7,539 nucleotides of DNA, from positions 1-7,539 of the forward strand of contig JAAYII010000042.1 in the NCBI GenBank assembly GCA_012523535.1, written 5' to 3'. The position numbers and the translations under genes are program-made. Source of the DNA: Peptococcaceae bacterium (lineage in GTDB: Bacteria > Bacillota > Desulfitobacteriia > Desulfitobacteriales > Syntrophobotulaceae). Under the pieces are notes generated by a model, which saw nothing but the letters and a program-made list of their open reading frames with translations, did no database searches and was not told the DNA's origin. Shown here piece after piece: positions 1-5,963 of this stretch; within the stretch, counting starts at the first letter, position 1; each line of letters starts with the position of its first letter.

Positions 1-467
1 ACTACGTTGATCTTTGCCGCAAGTTCCCCATTTTGTCCATTGAAGACGGTTTAGCCGAAGAGGATTGGGATGGATGGAAAAAATTGACGGAACGCCTGGG
101 CAAGCAAGTCCAGCTGGTGGGCGACGACCTTTTCGTTACCAATCCTGTAAGATTAACCCGCGGCATTGAGGCCGGGTGCGCCAATTCCATTCTTATTAAA
201 TTAAACCAGATCGGAACTTTGACTGAAACTTTGGATACCATAGAAATAGCAAAACGGGCAGGTTACACTACGATTATCTCCCATCGTTCAGGCGAAACGG
301 AAGACGTTTGCTTGGCCCATGTGGCAGTTGCAGTCAACGCCGGGCAATTAAAAACCGGTGCTCCCGCCCGTACGGATCGCCTGGCCAAATATAACGAACT
401 GTTGAGAATTGAAGAGGAATTGAGTCAAACTGCAATTTATAAGGGGCGGAAGGCTTTAAAAATTTGA
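1..467 (+). CDS. eno: Enolase (phosphopyruvate hydratase), C-terminal part
   Basis: Enolase interconverts 2-phosphoglycerate and phosphoenolpyruvate in glycolysis, in the cytosol. The gene is cut by the left edge; the reading frame is open from base 3 and gives 154 residues, about the last third of a ~425-residue enzyme. Visible in fragment numbering: SIEDGLAE (12-19, with Mg ligand Glu14), VGDDLFVTN (39-47, Mg ligand Asp41), LIKLNQIGTLTET (64-76, catalytic Lys66), SHRSGETED (93-101, substrate-loop His94), and GQLKTGAPARTDR (114-126, substrate Lys117), followed by the usual AKYNELLRIEEEL end. One oddity is His106 in the CLAHVAV stretch, where enolases normally have Asp (IADLAV/IADIAV). The gene ends in TGA with no obvious terminator. 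It is followed 142 bp later by secG, a common Firmicute neighbour. Identification is firm; the activity of the His106 variant is not established. Confidence 0.97.
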   Translation, partial: YVDLCRKFPILSIEDGLAEEDWDGWKKLTERLGKQVQLVGDDLFVTNPVRLTRGIEAGCANSILIKLNQIGTLTETLDTIEIAKRAGYTTIISHRSGETEDVCLAHVAVAVNAGQLKTGAPARTDRLAKYNELLRIEEELSQTAIYKGRKALKI

Positions 468-526
468 TTTTCATCGGCAACTGGAAAATATAAGTACTAG
501 ACGTATAATAGAATAATCTGGAAATC

Positions 527-555
527 TTGCGTCCAGTCCAGTGCTATGTTAAAAT
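527..555 (+). promoter_or_regulatory. Putative extended -10 promoter for secG
   Basis: A TTGCGT -35-like hexamer (527-532), a 17-bp spacer and TAAAAT (550-555, 5/6 to consensus) with a TG dinucleotide at 547-548 form an extended -10 element. Transcription would start near 562, leaving a ~48-nt leader before the secG GTG. A second perfect TATAAT lies at 504-509 but lacks a good -35. This is a sequence match only. Confidence 0.45.
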
Positions 556-609
556 AAATAATCGACTATATTGGTTGTAATCTCTACAGGTTTTAAGGGA
601 GGTGAAGTC

Positions 610-843
610 GTGGTTATAGCTATAATTGTGGTTTTAATCATCAGTTCGTTGGGTTTGATCGCCACCGTTCTTTTGCAGTCCGGTAAAAGTGCGGGATTAT
701 CCGGTTCCATTGCCGGTGCCGGTGAACAATTTTTTGGGAAGACTAAGGCAAGAGGATTGGACAGTTTTTTCTCTAAATTGGGAATAGTTTTTGCCATATT
801 ATTTTTGCTTAGTTCTTTGGGATTGACTGTGTTTTTCAAATAG
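610..843 (+). CDS. secG: Preprotein translocase subunit SecG
   Basis: SecG is the small accessory subunit of the SecYEG channel that exports proteins across the cytoplasmic membrane. I chose the GTG at 610 because GGAGGTG (598-604) sits 5 nt upstream and because the product is then 77 residues, the family's usual size. A longer frame from 571 would add 13 residues that are not SecG-like. The protein has two hydrophobic helices (about 2-22 and 56-76). Between them is the conserved loop LLQSGKSAGLSGSIAGAG (21-38), followed by EQFFGKTKARGLD (39-51), typical of Gram-positive SecG. It ends in TAG. It lies downstream of eno. In Bacillus the esterase/rnr/smpB genes follow directly, whereas here a pyrophosphatase gene pair intervenes. 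Confidence 0.95.
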   Translation: MVIAIIVVLIISSLGLIATVLLQSGKSAGLSGSIAGAGEQFFGKTKARGLDSFFSKLGIVFAILFLLSSLGLTVFFK

Positions 844-928
844 GGTATTGCACATAGCCTGTTAAATTCGTGTATTAAACTAATTAATTTGTTTTCCCTG
901 AGGGTCTGTTATTAATCAATTTATGCAA

Positions 929-957
929 AACACAAGTTTGCTGTGGCAACTTGTGTT
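929..957. repeat. Perfect inverted repeat in the secG-hppA gap
   Basis: AACACAAGTT (929-938) and AACTTGTGTT (948-957) are perfect 10-bp reverse complements around a 9-nt loop. The stem is AT-rich and no T run follows on either strand, so it is a poor intrinsic terminator. It could be a protein operator or an RNA hairpin about 86 nt after secG. The remainder of the 844-1130 gap holds the tandem repeat and possible hppA promoter listed separately, plus a weak hairpin (1060-1066 with 1085-1091). I recognise no riboswitch class there. Confidence 0.6.
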
Positions 958-981
958 ACATAACGAGCGGTTGAATGTAAC

Positions 982-1018
982 AATTGATTATATGATTAAG
1001 AATTGATTATATGATTAA
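982..1018. repeat. 18-bp perfect tandem duplication upstream of hppA
   Basis: AATTGATTATATGATTAA occurs at 982-999 and again at 1001-1018, a 19-bp period with one extra base between copies. Each copy contains a TATGAT hexamer resembling a -10 box. The second copy also supplies the -35-like element of the promoter candidate at 1003-1031. It may be a duplicated regulator site or a replication-slippage duplication. Confidence 0.85.
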
Positions 1019-1031
1019 AGCGAAATAATAT
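1003..1031 (+). promoter_or_regulatory. Putative promoter for hppA
   Basis: TTGATT (1003-1008, 4/6 to TTGACA), a 17-bp spacer and TAATAT (1026-1031, 4/6 to TATAAT) lie inside and just after the tandem repeat. This would give a leader of ~90 nt before the hppA ATG at 1131. The region is very AT-rich, so chance matches are expected. Confidence 0.3.
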
Positions 1032-1130
1032 TATTTATGTATGTTTTGCGGTTTCTGATTTGCAGCTTCAGATTTTCTAATAATGCTGCAATTTATATAT
1101 TCTTAATCAAGGAAGGAGTCTCGAAGAATA

Positions 1131-3140
1131 ATGAATTTCACTATTTGGGCACCTTTGGCCGGTATTTTAGCTTTAATTTTTGCCTTTTATTTAACCAGAA
1201 AGATTAACAAAGTAAGCCCTGGCAATCAAACCATGCAGGATATTTCCAAAGCCATTCATGAAGGCGCCATGGCCTTTTTATTCAGGGAATACAGAACCTT
1301 GGTAATTTTCGTGGTTGCTGTTGCAGTCATTATTTTTGTTGTAGGTATGCTTACTCCGGGCGCTGATAGCCTGCAGCCGGCAACTGCAATTGCCTTTATT
1401 GTCGGGGCGATTTGTTCCGTCGGTGCCGGTTATATTGGCATGAACGTAGCAACCAGAGCCAATGTTCGTACCGCCAACGCCGCCCAGGAAAGCGCCAATA
1501 AAGCTTTGGGTGTTGCTTTCGCCGGTGGCTCGGTTATGGGCATGTCGGTTGTCGGTCTCGGGCTGCTCGGGATAGGAATTGTAACTTTTTTATTTGACAA
1601 TCCCAGTGTGGTCAACGGCTTTGCTTTAGGAGCCAGTTCTATTGCTCTCTTTGCCCGTGTAGGCGGCGGTATCTATACCAAAGCAGCCGATGTCGGTGCC
1701 GACCTGGTTGGTAAAGTAGAAGCCGGTATTCCTGAAGACGATCCCCGCAACCCTGCGGTTATTGCCGACAATGTGGGCGATAATGTCGGTGACGTTGCCG
1801 GGATGGGCGCGGACCTCTTTGAATCTTATGTGGGTTCCATTATAGCTGCCGTTGCTTTGGCCGTGGCTCTTGGTTTAGGGAAAAACGGCGTAATTTTACC
1901 CATGTTAATCGCCGGAGCAGGAGTTGTTGCTTCCATTATCGGTACTTTCTTCGTGCGCACCAATGAAGGCGCCAATGCCGGTAAAGCTTTGAGCTTTGGT
2001 ACTCTGGTAGCCATGATTCTGTCTATTATTGCCGCTTATTTCCTGTGCACCAATTTACTCGGCGGTTCTGCCGTTATTTCCGGCACCGGAGTATTCATTG
2101 CTTCGATCAGCGGAATGATTGTCGGCTATTTGATCGGGAAAATTACCGAATACTATACTTCCTATCTGTATAAGCCGGTTAAGGAGATCGCCAAAGCTTC
2201 CCAGACCGGTTCGGCTACCAATATTATTTCCGGTTTTGCTTATGGCATGATGAGCACGGCGATTCCAATCATTTTAATTGTTATTGCCATTCTGTTATCA
2301 TATAAATTTGCAGGTCTATATGGTATTGCTATGGCGGCCGTTGGCATGTTGTCCACCACCGGCATAATTGTGGCGGTCGACGCATATGGCCCTGTAGCCG
2401 ACAACGCGGGCGGTATTGCGGAAATGTCCCATCTTGATCCCCATGTCAGAGAAATCACCGACGCTTTGGACTCTGTAGGAAATACCACTGCCGCTATCGG
2501 CAAAGGTTTTGCCATCGGTTCGGCGGCCCTTACCGCTCTGGCGTTATTCAGTGCTTATACCGCCTCTGTCGGGTTGAAGAGCATTGACTTAATGAATCCT
2601 GCTGTTGTTGGCGGTCTTTTCCTCGGCGCTATGTTGCCTTTCCTTTTCTCTTCCTTGGCCATGCAAGCAGTAGGCCGCGCCGCTTTTGATATGATTGAAG
2701 AGGTTCGTCGCCAGTTCAGGGAAATACCCGGCCTGATGGAGAATAAGGCCAGACCGGACTATGCCAACTGTGTGCGGATCAGCACCGGTGCCGCTATCAG
2801 GGAAATGATAGCACCCGGTCTTCTGGCTGTATTGGCTCCGGTTATCGTGGGTCTTCTTCCCGGTTTGGGCAAAGAGGCCCTCGGCGGGATGCTGGCCGGG
2901 GCAACTGCTTCCGGTTTCTTAGTGGCGGTTATGATGGCCAATGCGGGCGGAGCCTGGGACAATGCCAAGAAATATATTGAAAGCGGTAATTTTGGCGGCA
3001 AAGGTTCCGAAGCTCACGCCGCTGCCGTAAACGGCGATACCGTAGGTGACCCCTTCAAGGATACGGCTGGTCCTTCCATTAACATTTTGATCAAACTCAT
3101 GAGCATTGTTTCTTTGGTATTTGCGCCCCTGTTTATGTAG
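1131..3140 (+). CDS. hppA: K+-dependent membrane-bound ion-pumping pyrophosphatase (HppA)
   Basis: The enzyme hydrolyses cytosolic pyrophosphate and uses the energy to pump Na+ or H+ across the membrane. The product is 669 residues and strongly hydrophobic (about 16 helices), normal for the family. The start at ATG 1131 follows GGAAGGAG (1111-1118). Signatures are DVGADLVGKVE (187-197), DNVGDNVGD (213-221), the GMGADLFESYVGS helix with Glu231, and the C-terminal GDTVGDPFKDT (635-645). In GNTTAAIGKG (450-459), Ala454 and Gly457 stand where K+-independent enzymes have Lys and Thr, placing it in the K+-dependent class. Glu231 lies one helix turn earlier than the glutamate of plant-type H+ pumps (GSYAES). 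This is the arrangement of Na+-pumping members, but some K+-dependent H+ pumps may share it, so the ion is unproven. It ends in TAG and converges on a deleted soluble pyrophosphatase gene. Confidence 0.97.
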   Translation: MNFTIWAPLAGILALIFAFYLTRKINKVSPGNQTMQDISKAIHEGAMAFLFREYRTLVIFVVAVAVIIFVVGMLTPGADSLQPATAIAFIVGAICSVGAGYIGMNVATRANVRTANAAQESANKALGVAFAGGSVMGMSVVGLGLLGIGIVTFLFDNPSVVNGFALGASSIALFARVGGGIYTKAADVGADLVGKVEAGIPEDDPRNPAVIADNVGDNVGDVAGMGADLFESYVGSIIAAVALAVALGLGKNGVILPMLIAGAGVVASIIGTFFVRTNEGANAGKALSFGTLVAMILSIIAAYFLCTNLLGGSAVISGTGVFIASISGMIVGYLIGKITEYYTSYLYKPVKEIAKASQTGSATNIISGFAYGMMSTAIPIILIVIAILLSYKFAGLYGIAMAAVGMLSTTGIIVAVDAYGPVADNAGGIAEMSHLDPHVREITDALDSVGNTTAAIGKGFAIGSAALTALALFSAYTASVGLKSIDLMNPAVVGGLFLGAMLPFLFSSLAMQAVGRAAFDMIEEVRRQFREIPGLMENKARPDYANCVRISTGAAIREMIAPGLLAVLAPVIVGLLPGLGKEALGGMLAGATASGFLVAVMMANAGGAWDNAKKYIESGNFGGKGSEAHAAAVNGDTVGDPFKDTAGPSINILIKLMSIVSLVFAPLFM

Positions 3141-3162
3141 CGCAGATTTTCCAAGCAAGCAT

Positions 3163-3199
3163 AAAAAATAGCCGCCGACAATTGTCGGCGGCTTGTTTT
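3163..3199. terminator. Bidirectional intrinsic terminator between convergent genes
   Basis: GCCGCCGACAA (3171-3181) is followed directly by its exact complement TTGTCGGCGGC (3182-3192). One more A-T pair (3170/3193) extends the very GC-rich stem. A T-rich stretch (3193-3199) follows on the plus strand and an A6 run (3163-3168) precedes it, giving a U tract for minus-strand transcripts. It therefore serves both hppA and the minus-strand gene, whose TAA stop (3198-3200) touches it. Confidence 0.92.
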
Positions 3200-3434
3200 A
3201 ACGAAAACATTGATCATATCTGGCTCTAGCTTCGCTGATAATTCTCAGGGCAACGTCCCTGTCTTTTACCGAGTCCACGGCCGTTTCCTTTCCCTCCAGA
3301 ATCCTGTCCAAACGCAGCGGGCCGGTTGCCTTGTCCAATTCATACTTGGTATTACTCCCTTTGGGAATTTCGATTACTGCCGTAAAATTATCGGGTGAAA
3401 CCATGCTGGGATCAAGATCATGCCAAATATTCAT
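3198..3434 (-). CDS. Internally deleted class I soluble inorganic pyrophosphatase (78 aa remnant)
   Basis: Residues 1-46 match the start of a class I soluble pyrophosphatase: MNIWHDLDPS, then VIEIPKG (20-26), KYELDK (30-35) and LRLDRIL (40-46). These carry the counterparts of E. coli Glu20, Lys29, Glu31 and Arg43. From about residue 46 the sequence jumps to what looks like the family's C-terminal tail, LEGKETAVDSVKDRD...ARYDQCF (46-77). Such enzymes are ~175-180 residues, so some 95-100 central residues are missing. They include the tyrosines and the DxDxxD metal-binding aspartates, so hydrolysis is not expected. The frame across the junction (around 3294-3302) is intact and there is a strong AGGAGG (plus-strand 3440-3445) 5 nt before the ATG. 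It is therefore probably still translated, or was deleted recently. It converges on hppA, which does the same chemistry. It may be a decaying gene or a small protein with a new role. Confidence 0.8.
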   Translation of the reverse strand: MNIWHDLDPSMVSPDNFTAVIEIPKGSNTKYELDKATGPLRLDRILEGKETAVDSVKDRDVALRIISEARARYDQCFR

Positions 3435-3510
3435 AATTTCCTCCTATTTGTATCTGAAACCCTATTCAGAAATATCATGGCAATTCTCTTGGTTTTGTAA
3501 ATCATATTAA

Positions 3511-3539
3511 TTGCTTTTTCTATATTAATTTGTTTAAAT
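3511..3539 (+). promoter_or_regulatory. Putative extended -10 promoter for the esterase gene
   Basis: TTGCTT (3511-3516), a 17-bp spacer and TTAAAT (3534-3539) preceded by TGT (3531-3533) resemble an extended -10 promoter. It lies 50 bp before the first possible start of the esterase gene. The region is AT-rich, so confidence is low. I see no convincing minus-strand promoter for the small pyrophosphatase remnant in the same gap. Confidence 0.3.
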
Positions 3540-3588
3540 GAATAGTTAAGAATACTAAAGCGACGGATTGCAAAGTAGTAAATAGATT

Positions 3589-4425
3589 ATGGATGTATTA
3601 AAAGTAAGTCAGGCTAGAGCAAAGCAAATAATGGGTGTTGGGAATAAGATTATGGAAAGTGAACAAATCATGAAATACACAAAAGAAGAACTTGTAAAGC
3701 CTTTTTTCTATCCAGGGGGGAAGATGGGGATACTATTGGTGCATGGCTTTACCGCTTGTCCCGTTGATCTTAAACCTCTGGGCCAAGATTTAAATCGTGC
3801 GGGCTATACTGTCAGCGCGCCGCTTTTGGCCGGGCACGGCACTTCCCCGGAGCAATTGAGCACCACCTCCTGGGAAGACTGGCTGGACAGCGTTATCCAA
3901 GCCTGGCAGGATTTAAAAAAATTATGTTCTCAGGTAATAGTTATCGGACATTCCATGGGAGGGCTGCTGGCCCTTTACCTGGCCACGCAGAACCTTATCG
4001 AGGCAGCGGTATCGATTAATGCCCCCATCTTATTTAAGGATGAAAGGCTTAATTCAGTTGAGAAGTTTTTGGGTCCTCAAAAATATGTCAAAAAACCCTA
4101 TAGAGAAAGCGAAATAAGTATCAGTAAAGGCGGTTTTCCGCATTTTTCCTATGTTGAGGTGCCCGTTGCTTGTTTTGTTTCCCTTAACCGGGCTATTGGA
4201 ATGATACAAAAGGAATTGTCCAAGATTACTTGCCCCACTCTTGTTATTCAAAGCCTTGAAGACAGTACGGTTGATTGGCGCAGCGGGCAAATTATCGGGG
4301 ACAGTATCCCGCATTCAAAAAAAGAAGTCGTTCTGTGGCCTAATGAAGATCACTATTTGCCATTGAGTAAGGACAGGAAGAAATTAGCCGAAAAAATACT
4401 GGAATTTTTGGAGCAAAATATTTAA
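3589..4425 (+). CDS. Est30-like carboxylesterase, alpha/beta hydrolase
   Basis: A soluble alpha/beta-fold esterase, likely acting on short- to medium-chain carboxyl esters; the natural substrate is unknown. The longest frame is 278 residues. In that numbering it has the oxyanion-loop HGF (52-54), GHG and the nucleophile elbow GHSMGG with Ser122. Asp225 (SLEDSTVDW) and His255 (NEDHYLPL) complete the triad. If translation starts at the ATG at 3670 instead, the protein is 251 residues with triad Ser95/Asp198/His228. This nearly coincides with Geobacillus Est30 (247 residues; Ser94/Asp193/His223), so 3670 may be the true start. Neither start has a good Shine-Dalgarno sequence: 3589 has none and 3670 has only a weak GGAAAG. 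The homologous gene (yvaK) lies between secG and rnr in Bacillus, supporting conserved synteny; here smpB follows after 63 bp and rnr is absent. Confidence 0.88.
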   Translation: MDVLKVSQARAKQIMGVGNKIMESEQIMKYTKEELVKPFFYPGGKMGILLVHGFTACPVDLKPLGQDLNRAGYTVSAPLLAGHGTSPEQLSTTSWEDWLDSVIQAWQDLKKLCSQVIVIGHSMGGLLALYLATQNLIEAAVSINAPILFKDERLNSVEKFLGPQKYVKKPYRESEISISKGGFPHFSYVEVPVACFVSLNRAIGMIQKELSKITCPTLVIQSLEDSTVDWRSGQIIGDSIPHSKKEVVLWPNEDHYLPLSKDRKKLAEKILEFLEQNI

Positions 4426-4488
4426 GCTGGCATGTTTCCTTCATTCTGTGCCAAAAGAGACTAATTACAGTTTTCCGGGGGTGAGTTT

Positions 4489-4881
4489 ATGGCCGATGGG
4501 ATTAAGGTTATTGCTGAAAACAGAAAAGCTTTTCATGATTATTTCGTGGAACAAAGATACGAAGCAGGCATAATTTTGACCGGAACAGAAATTAAGTCCA
4601 TCAGGGCGGGAAAGGTTAATCTCAAAGACAGCTATGCTGATATACAGGACGGCGAGGTTTGGCTTAACCAGATGCACATCAGTCCTTATGAACAAGGGAA
4701 TAGGTTTAACCATGACCCGTTAAGAAAAAGAAAATTGCTTCTCCATAAAGCCGAGATTGCCAAACTGGCTGGCAAAGTCCAGCAGCAGGGCATGACTCTT
4801 ATCCCGCTCAAGATCTACCTTAAGCAAGGCTTGGCTAAGATTGAACTCGGGTTGTGCAAGGGTAAAAAGATTTATGACTAG
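4489..4881 (+). CDS. smpB: SsrA-binding protein SmpB, stopped early by an in-frame amber codon
   Basis: SmpB binds the tRNA-like domain of tmRNA and brings it to stalled ribosomes for trans-translation. The 130 residues before the stop form the complete beta-barrel body: NRKAFHDY (11-18), LTGTEIKSIRAGKVNLKDSY (30-49), HISPYEQGN (63-71), DPLRKRKLLLH (76-86), TLIPLKIY (103-110) and GKKIYD (125-130). The start at 4489 follows GGGGGTGAG. In other bacteria GKK(L/I)YD continues as KRE...; here the codon for that lysine is TAG (4879-4881). After it the same frame continues with the rest of the tail to TGA at 4951-4953. Full length would be 154 residues, normal for the family. As stopped, the protein should bind tmRNA but lacks the tail that enters the ribosomal mRNA channel and is needed for tagging. 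It may be a null allele, read through, or a sequencing error. Confidence 0.93.
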   Translation: MADGIKVIAENRKAFHDYFVEQRYEAGIILTGTEIKSIRAGKVNLKDSYADIQDGEVWLNQMHISPYEQGNRFNHDPLRKRKLLLHKAEIAKLAGKVQQQGMTLIPLKIYLKQGLAKIELGLCKGKKIYD

Positions 4882-4953
4882 AGGGAAGACTTGGCTAAAC
4901 GCGATGCCAAAAGGCAAATGGAAAGAGAATTAAGGGAAAGAAACAAGGGCTGA
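4879..4953 (+). other. Amber codon plus intact downstream smpB tail
   Basis: TAG at 4879-4881 is followed in the same frame by 23 sense codons reading REDLAKRDAKRQ... to ...RNKG and then TGA (4951-4953). This is a normal SmpB C-terminal helix rich in Lys, Arg and Glu. One A-to-T change turns AAG (Lys) into TAG. The next gene's Shine-Dalgarno (4955-4962) starts 2 nt after the TGA, so gene spacing fits the full-length frame rather than the shortened one. Confidence 0.92.
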
Positions 4954-4971
4954 TAAGGAGGTAAATGGCAA

Positions 4972-5961
4972 ATGGATTTATTATCCCGACAGCGGGCCGA
5001 TAAATTAATTAATATTTATCAAAAGGTAAACAAGGACTTTAGATGGAAAAATTCAAGTAATATGAACAATCTGATCGCTCTCTCCTATGTAATGAAGGAC
5101 AAGGATTATAACAAAGAAGAAATAGAGAGAGTTAACGATTATATCAAACAAAATACCGGCCCCTTTTCCTGTTACCGGCAAAAATCCATCCTCTTTTCAG
5201 CCTTGCTGATACTCAACTTTCCCGATCCGGAAGCCAAATTTGATGTGCTGCTGGACTATGAAAACAAGTTGAAGGCCATTGGCTTCCGCAGTTATACATA
5301 TAGGCCGGTCACGGCTTACACCTTGCTGCTGACTTGTGCTCCCAAGCAAGTTGATCAGATAATAGCCAAAGCATATGAAATCTTTAAGGAAATGAAAAAG
5401 AATCATCCCTGGCTTACTTCGGGGGATGATTATCCTTTGTCCGTCCTTCTGGCCGTAACTCAACGTCCGGTTTCTGTTCTTATGGAAGAGATCGAATCCA
5501 TTTATCAAGAATTAAAGGAGGCGGGCTTCCACAAAAGCAATGGCCTACAGTTTTTATCTCACATTCTTAGTTTAAGCCGGGAAAAAAATAAAGATAAGGC
5601 CGGGAGATGTCGCCGCCTTTACGAATATTTTATGGAACATAACCTAAAGGTTTATACCAGGAATTATGGTTCATTGGGATTATTGACCCTATTGGAGGAT
5701 CAAAGCGACAGGGCTGCCATAAATGTTGTAGAGATGAGCGAATACTTGAGAAAAGAGCGGAGTATTCGCTGGCTGGGCAAGGAGGCGCTATTTCTTACAG
5801 CTACCTCCCTGGTTACTTTTCCTATACTGGAAGGCATGAAAAAAGAAAGTTTGCTTCAAACCAATGCTTTTGTCACTTTGGAGTCCTTATTGGCCGCTCA
5901 AAACGCTGCCATGTTGGGAGCAACTTGTGCCGCCGTTGGAGCCTCGTCCTCAGGAAGTTGA
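4972..5961 (+). CDS. DUF4003 family protein of unknown function
   Basis: A 329-residue, mostly helical and apparently cytosolic protein with no signal peptide. I assign it to the DUF4003 family of Firmicutes from YRQKSILFSALL (68-79), GDDYPLSVLLA (151-161), YQELKEAGFHKSNGLQFLSH (178-197) and a hydrophobic, alanine-rich C-terminal segment (about 301-324, LAAQNAAMLGATCAAVGA). No catalytic motif is visible and no function is known to me. The ATG at 4972 lies 9 nt after AAGGAGGT (4955-4962). An ATG at 4965 is in another frame and stops after 12 codons. The gene starts 18 nt after the TGA ending the full smpB frame, suggesting co-transcription with smpB. Its TGA lies 2 bp from the stop of the convergent lgt gene. 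Confidence 0.85.
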   Translation: MDLLSRQRADKLINIYQKVNKDFRWKNSSNMNNLIALSYVMKDKDYNKEEIERVNDYIKQNTGPFSCYRQKSILFSALLILNFPDPEAKFDVLLDYENKLKAIGFRSYTYRPVTAYTLLLTCAPKQVDQIIAKAYEIFKEMKKNHPWLTSGDDYPLSVLLAVTQRPVSVLMEEIESIYQELKEAGFHKSNGLQFLSHILSLSREKNKDKAGRCRRLYEYFMEHNLKVYTRNYGSLGLLTLLEDQSDRAAINVVEMSEYLRKERSIRWLGKEALFLTATSLVTFPILEGMKKESLLQTNAFVTLESLLAAQNAAMLGATCAAVGASSSGS

Positions 5962-5963
5962 AG

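Noticed and set aside
571..609. Upstream TTG at 571 as the secG start
   Set aside because: The added residues are not SecG-like, and the strong GGAGGTG lies downstream of this codon, next to the GTG at 610.
1038..1130. A riboswitch in the hppA leader
   Set aside because: Only one weak 7-bp stem (1060-1066 with 1085-1091) is visible, and no conserved core of a riboswitch class I know can be recognised.
1430..3217. Several minus-strand open frames of 60-90 codons across hppA
   Set aside because: They are reverse-frame shadows of a GC-rich membrane-protein gene, with no ribosome binding sites and no family motifs.
3210..3398. A 62-codon plus-strand open frame opposite the small pyrophosphatase remnant
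   Set aside because: It has no ribosome binding site or family resemblance. The minus-strand frame over it carries recognisable pyrophosphatase motifs and AGGAGG.
4054..4314. An 86-codon minus-strand frame inside the esterase gene
   Set aside because: It lies entirely within a well-supported coding region with an intact catalytic triad, and it has no Shine-Dalgarno.
4965..5003. ATG at 4965 as the start of the DUF4003 gene
   Set aside because: It is in a different frame and stops after 12 codons. The ATG at 4972 has a better distance (9 nt) to AAGGAGGT.
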